DNA from: Oscillospiraceae bacterium
GTDB taxonomy: Bacteria > Bacillota > Clostridia > Oscillospirales > Acutalibacteraceae
Assembly: GCA_015066165.1 (NCBI GenBank)
Contig: SVOX01000002.1
Location: 1-38,611 of the forward strand
Length of the DNA stretch: 38,611 bases
Direction: 5' to 3'
Below the pieces are notes generated by a model, which saw only the letters and a list, made by a program, of their open reading frames with translations, made no database searches and had not been told where the DNA came from. Below are positions 16,350 through 25,331 of this stretch, in pieces. Position 1 is the first letter of the stretch, and the number at the start of each line of letters is the position of its first letter. A program made the position numbers and the translations under genes.

Positions 16350-17790
16350 CCTTTTTAGTTATGGTAGATAAAAAAACTAATATTTTATTTTTTAAAATTA
16401 TTATTAAAATTAATATCGCAATTAAAAGTGAAATTTTCATTATTAAATTATTCCAGAAAATTAATCCGTAAATCATTAAAAATGCAAATGCTAAGAATAT
16501 AGCGAGAAGTAATTTAATGTTTACTATTTGATTAAGATTTTTTTCATACTTTTTAGCGATAAAATAATATGCGAAGAAGTGAAAAAAGCTTGTTATTAGC
16601 GTAGCATAGCCAACAGCAACGTAACCAAAAAGCTTTATGCCGGCATAATTTAAAATTATATTTAGCACGGCTGTTATCATTGTGGCAGCGCTCATTTGCT
16701 TAGTCTTTTCATAATAGAAAACAATATTTCCTACAAGGCCTGTTATAAACGAAACCTGAACCGAAAATGCAAGCGGTGCTACAAACCATACAGCATCCAT
16801 ATATTTAGGTGTTGCAAAAATTAATATACCTTCTCTTGCAAAAAGGATAATCATTTCGCAAACGGTTGATACCAACACGCTGCATCCTAAGATGGTTTTA
16901 TAAAGATTTTTGACAGTGCCATTTTTTATTGACTGTAATGTGTAGGGAATAAGTGAGCTATTAATAGACTGGGTTATTATGCTTACAATACCGGTAATGC
17001 TATGGGCAATGCTATAAAGTCCAGCTGATGCGGCACCAACGAATGCATTTAACATCAATTTATCTGAAGAGTTAAGTAATACCTGTGATAAATAGTGCGG
17101 CAAAAGTGGAATATTAAATTTTAAAGCATATTTCCAATATTTTTTATGATATAGTTTTTTGCCTTTGGAAATGAGCAATGCAGTAATTATGGCACCTAGA
17201 ATAATGCCCCAAATACCCGAGCCAATAATTTTGGCATAGGCCTTGTTTTCGTCAACTAATTTAACAGCAATAATAGCTACAGTAGGGCTTAAAATTGCAT
17301 TAGAGAAGGTATAGGCAATTACCTTCTTGTAGTCGTATGTGAATCGTTTGCGCATAAGCCAAAACGTGGTGGCGGCGTTAAAGAAAGTTTGTACCCACAT
17401 AAAAATTAAGTAACCTGTATTTAGTTCAAAAAGGGTTGGGAATACAAAATTTATAACAACGCAGCACAAGTAAACTAAAGTTGAAGCTACAGCGGTAAGA
17501 CCGATAAGTGAAGATGTTAATGTATCAACATCTTCTTCGAATTTAGTCATAGCAACATTATATACACCGCCAGCAAGCGAAAGGGTTGCAAAAATGAATA
17601 TTATGCTTTCCCAAGTTATAAAAACGCTTGAGATACCATAGTCTTCAACGTCTAATAGCCTTGTGAATATTGGCGTTGTTATAAAAGAGACGCCCTTTAA
17701 AACAACGTTGGAAACCACAAACCAGAAGGATGCTTTGGCTGCGGGCGACATATTATTAAGTTTGTTCAAAAAGGTTTTAACATTGGTCAT
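16327..17790 (-). CDS. Wzx-type polysaccharide flippase
   Basis: This multi-span membrane protein has about 12-14 hydrophobic segments and belongs to the MATE/MVF-like oligosaccharide flippase superfamily. It should move the lipid-linked repeat unit across the membrane. The N-terminal segment WFVVSNVVLKGVSFITTPIF and the later NIPLLPHYLSQVLLNSSDK are characteristic. Translation in this frame could begin at TTG 17805, but the ATG at 17790 gives MTNVKTFLNKLNNM and a smaller (14-bp) overlap with the preceding glycosyltransferase, so I prefer it. It is the only flippase in the operon. Sugar specificity cannot be read from sequence. Confidence 0.92.
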   Translation of the reverse strand: MTNVKTFLNKLNNMSPAAKASFWFVVSNVVLKGVSFITTPIFTRLLDVEDYGISSVFITWESIIFIFATLSLAGGVYNVAMTKFEEDVDTLTSSLIGLTAVASTLVYLCCVVINFVFPTLFELNTGYLIFMWVQTFFNAATTFWLMRKRFTYDYKKVIAYTFSNAILSPTVAIIAVKLVDENKAYAKIIGSGIWGIILGAIITALLISKGKKLYHKKYWKYALKFNIPLLPHYLSQVLLNSSDKLMLNAFVGAASAGLYSIAHSITGIVSIITQSINSSLIPYTLQSIKNGTVKNLYKTILGCSVLVSTVCEMIILFAREGILIFATPKYMDAVWFVAPLAFSVQVSFITGLVGNIVFYYEKTKQMSAATMITAVLNIILNYAGIKLFGYVAVGYATLITSFFHFFAYYFIAKKYEKNLNQIVNIKLLLAIFLAFAFLMIYGLIFWNNLIMKISLLIAILILIIILKNKILVFLSTITKKDVDAVVE

Positions 17791-18967
17791 TAAAAGTCGC
17801 TTCAATTCTTTCTATAGTTTCTTTTTTTGTTATAAAATTAAGTGAAGGGGTTTCGCTTAATTTTTTTAGCAAAGATGGGTTGTCCAAAAGTGATTTGACA
17901 GCAGTGTATATGCTTTCGCTATCACGTGATACAACTATACCATTTTCTTGGTCGGAAATCATTTCCAAATTACTTTTAATTGGTGTGCAAATCACGCATT
18001 TGCTTAAAAGCTTTTGCTCATATACCACCAAACTGAATCCTTCATAGCTTGAAGGTTGAACGCAGAAAGCGGAGTTTTTGATATATTTATACGGATTTGA
18101 TTGGTTGCCAAGCAGAATAAAATTGTTCTCGAGGCCTTGCTGGTTGATAAGGATTTCAAGCTCGTTTCTTTGAGGTCCGTCACCGCAAATATACCATTTT
18201 ATATGGTATCCTTCGTCTACAAGTTTTTTGCAGGGCTCAATACAAAGGTGAAAGCCCTTTAGTTCAACGAGCCTACCAACAGATACAATATTTATGGTGT
18301 TTTTATTCATTTCGCAAGTCTCGTTTGCAAGTTTTTCTATTTTAGAAAAATCAAACAATGAAGGTAGGGTAAAAACCTTTATTTTATCTTTGAACTGTGG
18401 GTAAAGCTCACAAAGAGAATTTTTGGAGTTTTGTGATACCGTACAAATATTATGGGCTTTTTCAAAGGCCATAATATCAAGTGCTTTATTTGTTGTAATT
18501 TGCTTAATATCGGTATGTATCCATACGTTTTTTACTTTGGCATCTACGCAATCGGCAACATAATATCCTGCGCTACCTTCGGCAAAGCCAATTGCAATGT
18601 CATATTTTTTGTTGATTTTAAGCATGGTCTTTTTTTGAAAATGCCAATCAGTTTTGGAAAAAACGTTTATTTTCAATCTTGATTTAACAAACCTTAAAAT
18701 TCTATAGGAAGCTAAACTGAATTGTTTTTGCTTTAATAAGGTTTTAAAGGAAATGCCAAACGGACGGTTGAATGCCGTGCTAAAAAAAGGTGAATCGGGT
18801 AGTAAATTAACGCTTTTGTTGAGTTGGGGTAATAAATCTCTACCCTCATTAAATAGATATAAATCCACCGAATATTTACTGTAATCGAGATTATCACATA
18901 AATCAATTAATGTCTTTTCAAGACCGCCTGTTGTCAAACTGTCGGCAACGATTAAAATGTTCTTCAT
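17777..18967 (-). CDS. Glycosyltransferase, GT4-like (GT-B fold)
   Basis: This 396-residue cytoplasmic retaining glycosyltransferase is predicted to add one sugar to the lipid-linked repeat unit. The N-terminus (ILIVADSLTTGGLEKTLIDL) is the usual GT4 start with the glycine-rich loop. The C-terminal nucleotide-sugar site has VSVGRLVELKG, CGDGPQ and an E-x7-E motif, YEGFSLVVYEQ. Donor and acceptor are unknown. Its ATG follows directly on the stop of the GT14-like gene (TAGATG), and its 3' end overlaps the flippase. Confidence 0.9.
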   Translation of the reverse strand: MKNILIVADSLTTGGLEKTLIDLCDNLDYSKYSVDLYLFNEGRDLLPQLNKSVNLLPDSPFFSTAFNRPFGISFKTLLKQKQFSLASYRILRFVKSRLKINVFSKTDWHFQKKTMLKINKKYDIAIGFAEGSAGYYVADCVDAKVKNVWIHTDIKQITTNKALDIMAFEKAHNICTVSQNSKNSLCELYPQFKDKIKVFTLPSLFDFSKIEKLANETCEMNKNTINIVSVGRLVELKGFHLCIEPCKKLVDEGYHIKWYICGDGPQRNELEILINQQGLENNFILLGNQSNPYKYIKNSAFCVQPSSYEGFSLVVYEQKLLSKCVICTPIKSNLEMISDQENGIVVSRDSESIYTAVKSLLDNPSLLKKLSETPSLNFITKKETIERIEATFNDQC

Positions 18968-19888
18968 CTATTTCTTCTCGTTTCTCATTTCATCAATAAG
19001 ATCCATAAGTTCATCTGATACTCCCAGCACAACTTTTCTGCAGAACATATATCCGCTGTTTTTAAGTTCTTCAAAATCTTTTGCTGTATAAACAGAAGTA
19101 TCAACGTCGTAGTTATGGTAATGCAGCGGTGCCCAACCGAAATGCTCGGTTATTTCGTGTTCTTCACCGTTTTGAACGGTGTTTTTTCTTAAAGGTGAGT
19201 TGAAAATAATTGTTTGCCAATAACTCTCGACTGCCGCATGAACCTTTTTCATAACTTTATTGAATTTTTTATCATGCAGATATGTGTCAAGGATTAGTTC
19301 CGTGCCCTCACGGGTGAACGCAGACAGCATCTGACCAAAATAAGGGTCTACAAGTTTGCCGTTAAGTGGTACGCGCAATTCTTTTCTTGTGAAGTTTTTA
19401 GTTATTACTCTATACATAAAACTGCGGTAGCAACGTGCCAAGAATGAACTGTTGAAGAAAAAATCAAAATACCAATTCTTTAAGATTTTATTTTTATCGG
19501 TAGGTATGGTAGAGGTGGCAATGTTATAAGCCATAATGTATTCGGTGGATCTGTTGTTTTCAAACTCTTCTAAAATTTGAGCGTTTGTCATAAGCGGATA
19601 ATCTTGTCCCGTCATAAAAACAAACCTATCATAACCTTTATCGCTGCCAAAAGCGTCAAGCAATCCTGCCATATATCCTTTTATCATGGAAAAGCCTGCC
19701 CACCAAACACTGTAGCGTTTGGTTGTGAAGAAAACGTTTGAATAATCCCTGAATTCATTTTCAAATGAAGCAAAATCGGATTTTTTATCAACGTGTATAT
19801 AAAAATCTCCGGTTTCCGAAATCGAATCAATCAATCTTTTTATTTGCTTCGGGTCCTTATGTACTAAAAAAATATATGCAATTTTCAT
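18968..19888 (-). CDS. Core-2/I-branching-like glycosyltransferase (GT14)
   Basis: This 306-residue protein resembles the GT14 beta-1,6-N-acetylglucosaminyltransferase/xylosyltransferase family. Landmarks are IAYIFLVHKDPKQI at the start, FYIHVDKKSD, WWAGFSMI, MTGQDYPLMT and SYWQTIIFNS. GT14 enzymes are inverting and form branches in animals; bacterial members occur in capsule and exopolysaccharide clusters, with mostly unknown donors. A side branch on the repeat unit is a reasonable inference but not shown. A GGTGAAT ribosome binding site overlaps the end of the previous gene. Confidence 0.9.
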   Translation of the reverse strand: MKIAYIFLVHKDPKQIKRLIDSISETGDFYIHVDKKSDFASFENEFRDYSNVFFTTKRYSVWWAGFSMIKGYMAGLLDAFGSDKGYDRFVFMTGQDYPLMTNAQILEEFENNRSTEYIMAYNIATSTIPTDKNKILKNWYFDFFFNSSFLARCYRSFMYRVITKNFTRKELRVPLNGKLVDPYFGQMLSAFTREGTELILDTYLHDKKFNKVMKKVHAAVESYWQTIIFNSPLRKNTVQNGEEHEITEHFGWAPLHYHNYDVDTSVYTAKDFEELKNSGYMFCRKVVLGVSDELMDLIDEMRNEKK

Positions 19889-19890
19889 TT

Positions 19891-20865
19891 TTATTCACCA
19901 ATATTCTTAATTATATATAGCAATCTTGAAAGCTTTATGGATATAGTAGATAGCCAAAGTACCAGTTTTTCTTTTTTGGATAAATATGGATTATTAAACA
20001 CTAAGCGTATGTGTTTTTTAAGGTGTTTTTTCTGTTCGAGAAGTTCATTCTTCAGGATTTTTCTTTCACTTTTGGTACAAGAGATAAATAACAGATATAT
20101 TGCTTTAAACAAAAAGTATTCTTGTTCGGTTTTAAGATTATAGTTTTTGTCTGATAAAAATTCTATAGATTTTTCGTAAAAGTATATAGCATCTAAATAT
20201 ATACTTCCGCCTGCAGAACGGGTAACGCTGTTTGTACTAGTGACACAATTGTAAAACGGAAAATTATATACAGCCGTTCCATTTGTTTTTGTCAGTAACA
20301 AAAGTGTAAAATAAAAATCTTCAACGCGTCTGCCTTCAGGTATGTGAATACTTTTTATGATTTCAGATGAGGTGATTCGAGTTGCTAAACTGACATTACC
20401 TCTATGTAAAAAAATATTTTTTATAGAGTTAATTTCATCTATAGTGGCAAGAACTTTGTCCGATTTTTCACTATCCAATAAATTGCCGTTTGTATCATAG
20501 ACGTTGGCTAAACACTCAATGGTGGATAGATTTTGCTCTTTCATAATTGAAATTAGGGTTTCATACATTTCGCGGTCAAGGTAATCATCAGCATCGCAAA
20601 AACCGATGTATTTGCCGGTTGCTTTGGCAATTCCCGCATTTCGTGCTGATGCCGCACCACCGTTTTCTTTATGTACAACTTTTACTCTGTTATCAATTTT
20701 TGCGTATTCATCGCAAATTGCGCCACTATTATCTTTAGAACCATCATTCACTAAAATCAATTCTAAATCTTTGAGTGTTTGATTTAAAATACTTTCAATA
20801 CATCTCTTTATATACTTTTCAGCATTGTAGACAGGTACCACAACGGACAAAGTCGGATTATTCAA
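19891..20865 (-). CDS. Glycosyltransferase family 2
   Basis: This GT-A fold inverting transferase has the standard start LSVVVPVYNAEKYIKRCIES, the nucleotide-binding LVNDGSKDNSG and the metal-binding DAD motif (GFCDADDYLD). The open frame reaches an upstream TTG at 20889. A TTG at 20865, giving MNNPTLSVVVPVYN, has a GAGGTG ribosome binding site 6-7 nt before it and leaves an 11-bp gap after the preceding gene, so I choose it (about 324 residues). The C-terminal part is lysine-rich, with a hydrophobic end that may touch the membrane. The sugar is unknown. Confidence 0.92.
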   Translation of the reverse strand: MNNPTLSVVVPVYNAEKYIKRCIESILNQTLKDLELILVNDGSKDNSGAICDEYAKIDNRVKVVHKENGGAASARNAGIAKATGKYIGFCDADDYLDREMYETLISIMKEQNLSTIECLANVYDTNGNLLDSEKSDKVLATIDEINSIKNIFLHRGNVSLATRITSSEIIKSIHIPEGRRVEDFYFTLLLLTKTNGTAVYNFPFYNCVTSTNSVTRSAGGSIYLDAIYFYEKSIEFLSDKNYNLKTEQEYFLFKAIYLLFISCTKSERKILKNELLEQKKHLKKHIRLVFNNPYLSKKEKLVLWLSTISIKLSRLLYIIKNIGE

Positions 20866-20876
20866 CGGTTTCACCT

Positions 20877-21995
20877 CTATTTGAACCAATTATTTTTTAT
20901 TATTTTAACAGAACTAAAAATGCCTGAATCTGATGAAGTGATGGTGTTAACGCTATGAAATTCTTTTACAGCGTTCACAAAACGCTCAGCGGCTATTTCG
21001 TGATTGTAATAAGCAATAGTTGCCTTAGCATTTTCTCCAAGGAATTTTGCTTTTTGGGTATCACACAACAAGCTTTTTACTTCATTATAGGCATTTTTAT
21101 AATTGCCGTATTTATAAATTAAACCGTTTTCTCCGTGATTAATTAAAAAAGGAACCGAACCTATTGCACTACTTGCAACAATAGCACAACCGCTTGCCAT
21201 AGCTTCATTTAAAACTGCGCCCCAACCTTCATTAAAATCACTAGTGAACATATATATTTGGCTTTTATTCATAATCTTCAAAACCTCTGTATGTGTTTTG
21301 GAACCCAAGAAATGCACATGATCTTGAAGTTTGTAGGCATGGACCGCTTTAAGAAGGTTATCTTTTTCAGGACCGTCTCCTACGATATTTACTTTAAAAT
21401 CAACACCCTCTTGTTTTAAAAACTGGGCGGTTTTGATTACGGTATCTGCGTGTTTTAATTTTAATAATCTGCCCACATATAGGATGGTGTTCTGCTCTTT
21501 TTCTTGTGTTTTATGAGCGGAGCAAGAGGGGAAATAGCCCCATTTGAAAATTTTATTTTGTGGAAAACCAAATATTGATAAATCGTATGGAAGAAAGGCA
21601 GATGCAGCCAATACGTAAAGGTTTTTGGTTTTATATCTTAAATATCTATTTTTAAGATATATGAAATTTTTAGGTATTAAGCAACGCAAAATGCCTTTTT
21701 TGAAAATTCTTTCAGAGTAAATAAATGAGAGCTTATCCTCTTTCATTCTTAAAGTAACTAATTTATCAGGACAGGCACCAAAAATAACAGCATCAGCTGA
21801 CAGTATTTCTTTTTCGGCACGAGTTTTTTCCGTAAAATAGTCAATTAGATAATTATCGTGATGACTAGTTTGATACCCTTGAGAGTTACCATTGTCGGTT
21901 GCTATGAACCAGAATTCATCAACTAGGGATTTTAAGTACTTACAAAAAGGAATTTGATGGTGGTTTAGAAAATTAGAAACAAATACAATTTTCAT
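20877..21995 (-). CDS. Glycosyltransferase, GT4-like
   Basis: This GT-B transferase has an N-terminus MKIVFVSNFLNHHQIPFCK and a C-terminal donor site with ILYVGRLLKLKH, VGDGPEKDNL and the E-x7-E motif NEGWGAVLNEAMASG. The frame extends further upstream to 22034, but the ATG at 21995 has a strong AAAGGAG ribosome binding site and avoids overlapping epsG, so I use it (372 residues). It has a long tyrosine- and lysine-rich middle. Donor and acceptor are unknown. Confidence 0.92.
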   Translation of the reverse strand: MKIVFVSNFLNHHQIPFCKYLKSLVDEFWFIATDNGNSQGYQTSHHDNYLIDYFTEKTRAEKEILSADAVIFGACPDKLVTLRMKEDKLSFIYSERIFKKGILRCLIPKNFIYLKNRYLRYKTKNLYVLAASAFLPYDLSIFGFPQNKIFKWGYFPSCSAHKTQEKEQNTILYVGRLLKLKHADTVIKTAQFLKQEGVDFKVNIVGDGPEKDNLLKAVHAYKLQDHVHFLGSKTHTEVLKIMNKSQIYMFTSDFNEGWGAVLNEAMASGCAIVASSAIGSVPFLINHGENGLIYKYGNYKNAYNEVKSLLCDTQKAKFLGENAKATIAYYNHEIAAERFVNAVKEFHSVNTITSSDSGIFSSVKIIKNNWFK

Positions 21996-22005
21996 ATTTT
22001 CTCCT

Positions 22006-23031
22006 TTAAAAACAAAATGCATATTTAAGTCCAATTGTACGGTATGCGAAGAATAAGAGGGATAATCCTATAATCGAAAAACGGACAAGATTTTGGGTTT
22101 GGGTGTGTTCTAAAGATTCTATTGACTCTGGTAGCACGACAGGAATAGCATTTAGCCAATACATTGATGGGCGTTCGGCAGTACGTCCTATTAGTCTGAA
22201 TATCCAAATAATTACGCACATAATACCTGAATTTAAAATAACCGTTTCTTTTAAATTTGTTACCCATTTAGATTTCGTCAATAAAGCCAAGGTAATTATG
22301 CAAATCAAAATTGCGAAAAAGATAAATCCGTTTTCGGTTTGTTCCACTTCGTAATCATATTCTAAAACTTCATTAGCAATATCTAATAAGTGTTCATAGC
22401 TGAAGTAAGCACATACGGTTACAATAGTATTTATTATCATAGATATAGCAGTCACTTTACGCTGGCCTAAAAAATACATAACAATAAAAATATATGCCGA
22501 GTGATGAAATTGTGCCGCTAATAAAACAAGTAATAGAAATGGGATAAGCTTTTTGTTTTGAATAAACCTTACCGCTATCATACAAATGCTCATTGCTATA
22601 GATTGACGAACACCAGTAAGTATAAAAAGGAAATTGCCAATTGTAACATAGAAAAATAATGCTAAAATGGGTGATTTGGAGTTTTGCTTAATCAAATCAA
22701 AAATTCCTATTAGCGAAGTCAATGCGGTTATCAATAAAAATACAACTTTAGAATCTGTAAAAGTTCTAATAAATTTCACGAAAATGTAATATCCGGTGTC
22801 TTTGGGGTGTTCAGTAAAAATATTTTTCCAAGGTATGGAATCTATTGCTAAAAAATTTCTAACGTAGCCAATAGTATCGTTACCTGTTCTATCGGAACGA
22901 AGACCAACTATCAAAAAGATACCTAGACAACCGATTACAAATAACCAATTTTTAATTTTTTCATTTTTGGTTTCGTTATAAATTGCGTATAAAAGCAATT
23001 CAAAAAAGGTAAGGCCTAAATAAACAAACAT
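22006..23031 (-). CDS. epsG: EpsG-family polysaccharide polymerase, second copy
   Basis: This 341-residue membrane protein, with about ten hydrophobic segments, is of the EpsG/Wzy type that links repeat units outside the membrane. Family landmarks are VGLRSDRTGNDTIGY near the N-terminus, TGVRQSIAMSICMIA and the histidine pair in AAQFHHSAYIF. It is clearly a paralogue of the gene immediately upstream in the operon (23106-24116): by eye roughly two thirds of residues agree, and both carry YAIYNETKN.KIKNWLF and SERPSMYWLN-like blocks. The C-terminus diverges (RTIGLKYAFCF). The ribosome binding site AAAGAG is inside duplicated sequence. Whether it is a second active polymerase or has a different linkage is open. 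Confidence 0.92.
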   Translation of the reverse strand: MFVYLGLTFFELLLYAIYNETKNEKIKNWLFVIGCLGIFLIVGLRSDRTGNDTIGYVRNFLAIDSIPWKNIFTEHPKDTGYYIFVKFIRTFTDSKVVFLLITALTSLIGIFDLIKQNSKSPILALFFYVTIGNFLFILTGVRQSIAMSICMIAVRFIQNKKLIPFLLLVLLAAQFHHSAYIFIVMYFLGQRKVTAISMIINTIVTVCAYFSYEHLLDIANEVLEYDYEVEQTENGFIFFAILICIITLALLTKSKWVTNLKETVILNSGIMCVIIWIFRLIGRTAERPSMYWLNAIPVVLPESIESLEHTQTQNLVRFSIIGLSLLFFAYRTIGLKYAFCF

Positions 23032-23060
23032 AAATTAACTCTTTTCGTTGTTTTTAAATA
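23032..23060 (-). pseudogene. Fossil of the 3' end of the neighbouring GT4 gene in the epsG-epsG gap
   Basis: The 74-bp gap between the two epsG genes is long for this operon. Its last part reads GAAAAGAGTTAATTT before the ATG. That is the same 15 nt that precedes the other epsG start, where it is the end of the glycosyltransferase gene at 24120-25319 (Glu-Lys-Ser-stop). A few codons further up are also similar (K-N-N-E-K-S against K-I-T-E-K-S). It is best explained as the leftover of a tandem duplication that began inside the glycosyltransferase 3' end. Confidence 0.65.
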
Positions 23061-23105
23061 GTAAATGATTTATTAGTATGAAGTGCTAATGTGCTATTAT
23101 AGAAA

Positions 23106-24116
23106 TTATAACATTGCAACTTGGCGATAAGTAAAAAATATAAATGATAGAATTATTGTGGACAGTTTTGCGATTTTTCGGGTTTGAGGTTGCTCAATGG
23201 AATTTAAAGCTTCAGGTAGTATTACAGGGATGGTATTTAACCAGTACATAGAAGGCCTTTCGGAAGTTCGGCTTATGAGTCTGAAGACCCATATTATTCC
23301 GCATATAATACCTGAGTTCATCGTAACTGTTTCTTTGACGGAAGCTATCCACTTGTCTTTTGTTAATATACAAAGAGTAAGAATACAAAGCAAAATAGCA
23401 AAGAAAATAAAACCGTTATCAAGGTGTTCGACACCATAGTTGTAATTTAAAAGCTCGTTTGCAATATTAAGTAATTGTTCGTAGCTTATAAACGCAGCTA
23501 AGGTAGCAATGATACTAATTAGTATATTTAGAGCATTTATTTTACGGGTTCCTAAAAAGTACATAATCAAGAAAATATATGCAGAATGATGGAATTGGGC
23601 AGCTAATAGAATAAGAAGTAAAAAGGGGATGAGTTTTCTTTCTTGTATATATCTTGTGGCGAACATACAAATACTCATAGCAATTGATTGACGAATGCCT
23701 GTCATAATAAAGTTAAAATTAGCGAGGGTAATGTAAAAGAATAAAGCTAAAATAGGAGATTTTGTATTTCGTTTAATAAGGTCAAAAATACCAAAAAGGG
23801 ACAAAAAAGCTGTTATCAATAAAAATATAGTTTTAGAATCTGTTAGTGTTCTGATAAGTTTTACAAAGAAATAATAGCCGGTGTCTTTTGGATGTTCTAT
23901 CGGTATATTTTTCCAACTTATGCGATTGATGAAAGAAAAGTTATTCACATAACCGATAGTGTCAACACCAGTTTCCTCTGAACGCAGACCGACAACAAGG
24001 AACAAGGAAAGGCATGCTATTATAAATAACCAATTTTTAATTTTTATATTTTTTGTTTCGTTATAAATTGCGTATAATAGCAATTCAAAAGCGGCAAGGC
24101 CTAAATATAAAAACAT
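23106..24116 (-). CDS. epsG: EpsG-family polysaccharide polymerase, first copy
   Basis: This 336-residue polytopic membrane protein is the upstream member of the tandem EpsG pair. It has the same landmarks (VGLRSEETGVDTIGY, TGIRQSIAMSICMFA, AAQFHHSAYIF, SERPSMYWLN) and about ten membrane segments. EpsG/Wzy proteins polymerise lipid-linked repeat units on the outer face of the membrane. The start lies 3 bp after the stop of the glycosyltransferase gene, whose final codons provide the AAAGAG ribosome binding site. Neither copy shows a frameshift or lost motif, so both look functional. Confidence 0.92.
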   Translation of the reverse strand: MFLYLGLAAFELLLYAIYNETKNIKIKNWLFIIACLSLFLVVGLRSEETGVDTIGYVNNFSFINRISWKNIPIEHPKDTGYYFFVKLIRTLTDSKTIFLLITAFLSLFGIFDLIKRNTKSPILALFFYITLANFNFIMTGIRQSIAMSICMFATRYIQERKLIPFLLLILLAAQFHHSAYIFLIMYFLGTRKINALNILISIIATLAAFISYEQLLNIANELLNYNYGVEHLDNGFIFFAILLCILTLCILTKDKWIASVKETVTMNSGIICGIIWVFRLISRTSERPSMYWLNTIPVILPEALNSIEQPQTRKIAKLSTIILSFIFFTYRQVAML

Positions 24117-24119
24117 AAA

Positions 24120-25319
24120 TTAACTCTTTTCAGTGATTTTTTTATAAATTTCTAAATACCTGTTGTAACAGGTATTTTTATCGAATTTCTTGTGTTTTTC
24201 CGCTATGTTAATTTCAAGAGGATTAGATTTAATAAATTTTATTTTTTCTAACAAAGCGGTGATATCGTCTTCAACCACAACAAATCCGCTGTCGTTATCA
24301 ATTAACTCAGGGCTACCGCAACAATCATAGGTGATTACGGGTGTGCCACAGCATATAGCTTCCATATTAACAGTAGGAAGAGTATCAGCGTGGGTAAGGT
24401 TTACAAAAACGTCGCTCGAAGCATAAATGTCTGATAATTCCTGTCTATTGGTTATATAACCAAGCGTTAAAACATTATCGTATTTTTTATACATATCTTT
24501 TTGCGCTTCAGTACAGCCGATAATTACAATTTTAGAATCTTTGAGGTTTTCGATTATTTCCTTTACTGATTTCTCGTTTTCAGGTAAACACCACTTGTTA
24601 GCTATGCCCAAAATCAAGAAATCGTCACCGATATTGTGTGTTTTTCGAAAATCGTTTTGGTGTGGATTGAAAATATCAGTGTCAACACCGTTGTAAACGG
24701 TTTCTATATTTGTTGGGGTTAATAAAGATTTTTTGGCTTCGTTAGTAATCCAATTGCTGCAGCCTGCAAGGGTTAGGTTGGGTATTTTGTTAAGACGGTT
24801 GGTTTTGTCTTTTAAAACCTTGGCAGTGGAATCGAAAAACAGACTTGGTTGTTCGTATTTATTCAGCGGACAGTCACCGCAATAGGTTTGCCACTTTTGG
24901 CAACCAATAGCCGAATAGTGAGTGCATTTACCCGTAAAATACCAGCAGTCGTGCAGGGAGATAACGGTTGGAATATTTTCATCTGCCAAATAATCACACA
25001 GTAAATTAAGGTTTAGGTAGTTGCTGTGTAGGTTATGTAAATGCACAACGTCGGGAGCGGTTTGGCTTATGTATTTTATGAGTTTTTTTGTAGCACCTTT
25101 TGAGGCATAAGCTTGCTTACCGAAAATACGCGAATACAAGGCGTGAAGCTTCCAATCAAGCTTATTGCCGATTTTATAAGAGTTTTCGGGCGGGGCTGTG
25201 GCGGTTTGGTATGCAACAAAGGATTCATACCCCTCTTTTTGCAAGAGATTTTCGATATCCTTTGTGATGATGCCGGTACTGCTGAAACCATACACAGCAT
25301 TGATTTGCAATATCTTCAA
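24120..25319 (-). CDS. Glycosyltransferase, GT4-like, with cysteine-rich insert
   Basis: This 399-residue transferase is of the WcaC/GT4 type. The N-terminus is LQINAVYGFSSTGIITKDI. A central region HDCWYFTGKCTHYSAIGC followed by CGDCP resembles a metal-binding stretch seen in capsule GT4 enzymes of this type. The donor site has a D-x7-E version of the usual motif (ADTLPTVNMEAICCG). The start codon is TTG, supported by AAGGAAG 7 nt upstream. Its 3' end was copied into the duplication downstream. The sugar is unknown. Confidence 0.92.
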   Translation of the reverse strand: MKILQINAVYGFSSTGIITKDIENLLQKEGYESFVAYQTATAPPENSYKIGNKLDWKLHALYSRIFGKQAYASKGATKKLIKYISQTAPDVVHLHNLHSNYLNLNLLCDYLADENIPTVISLHDCWYFTGKCTHYSAIGCQKWQTYCGDCPLNKYEQPSLFFDSTAKVLKDKTNRLNKIPNLTLAGCSNWITNEAKKSLLTPTNIETVYNGVDTDIFNPHQNDFRKTHNIGDDFLILGIANKWCLPENEKSVKEIIENLKDSKIVIIGCTEAQKDMYKKYDNVLTLGYITNRQELSDIYASSDVFVNLTHADTLPTVNMEAICCGTPVITYDCCGSPELIDNDSGFVVVEDDITALLEKIKFIKSNPLEINIAEKHKKFDKNTCYNRYLEIYKKITEKS

Positions 25320-25331
25320 AATATTACTTCC

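Larger units (their letters stand above)
22006..24133 (-). repeat. Tandem gene duplication of epsG
   Basis: Two consecutive units of about 1.05 kb each hold an epsG gene plus its leader. Nucleotide identity is visible at the 5' edge (23010-23045 against 24100-24133, including the identical leader AAAAGAGTTAATTTATG on the coding strand) and through the coding region. The divergence is substantial, so the duplication is not recent, or the copies have evolved apart under selection. Confidence 0.8.

Noticed and set aside
23032..23105. Possible internal promoter in the gap between the epsG genes
   Set aside because: TATAAT-like sequences exist, but no -35 box lies at 16-18 bp; the gap is better explained as duplication debris.
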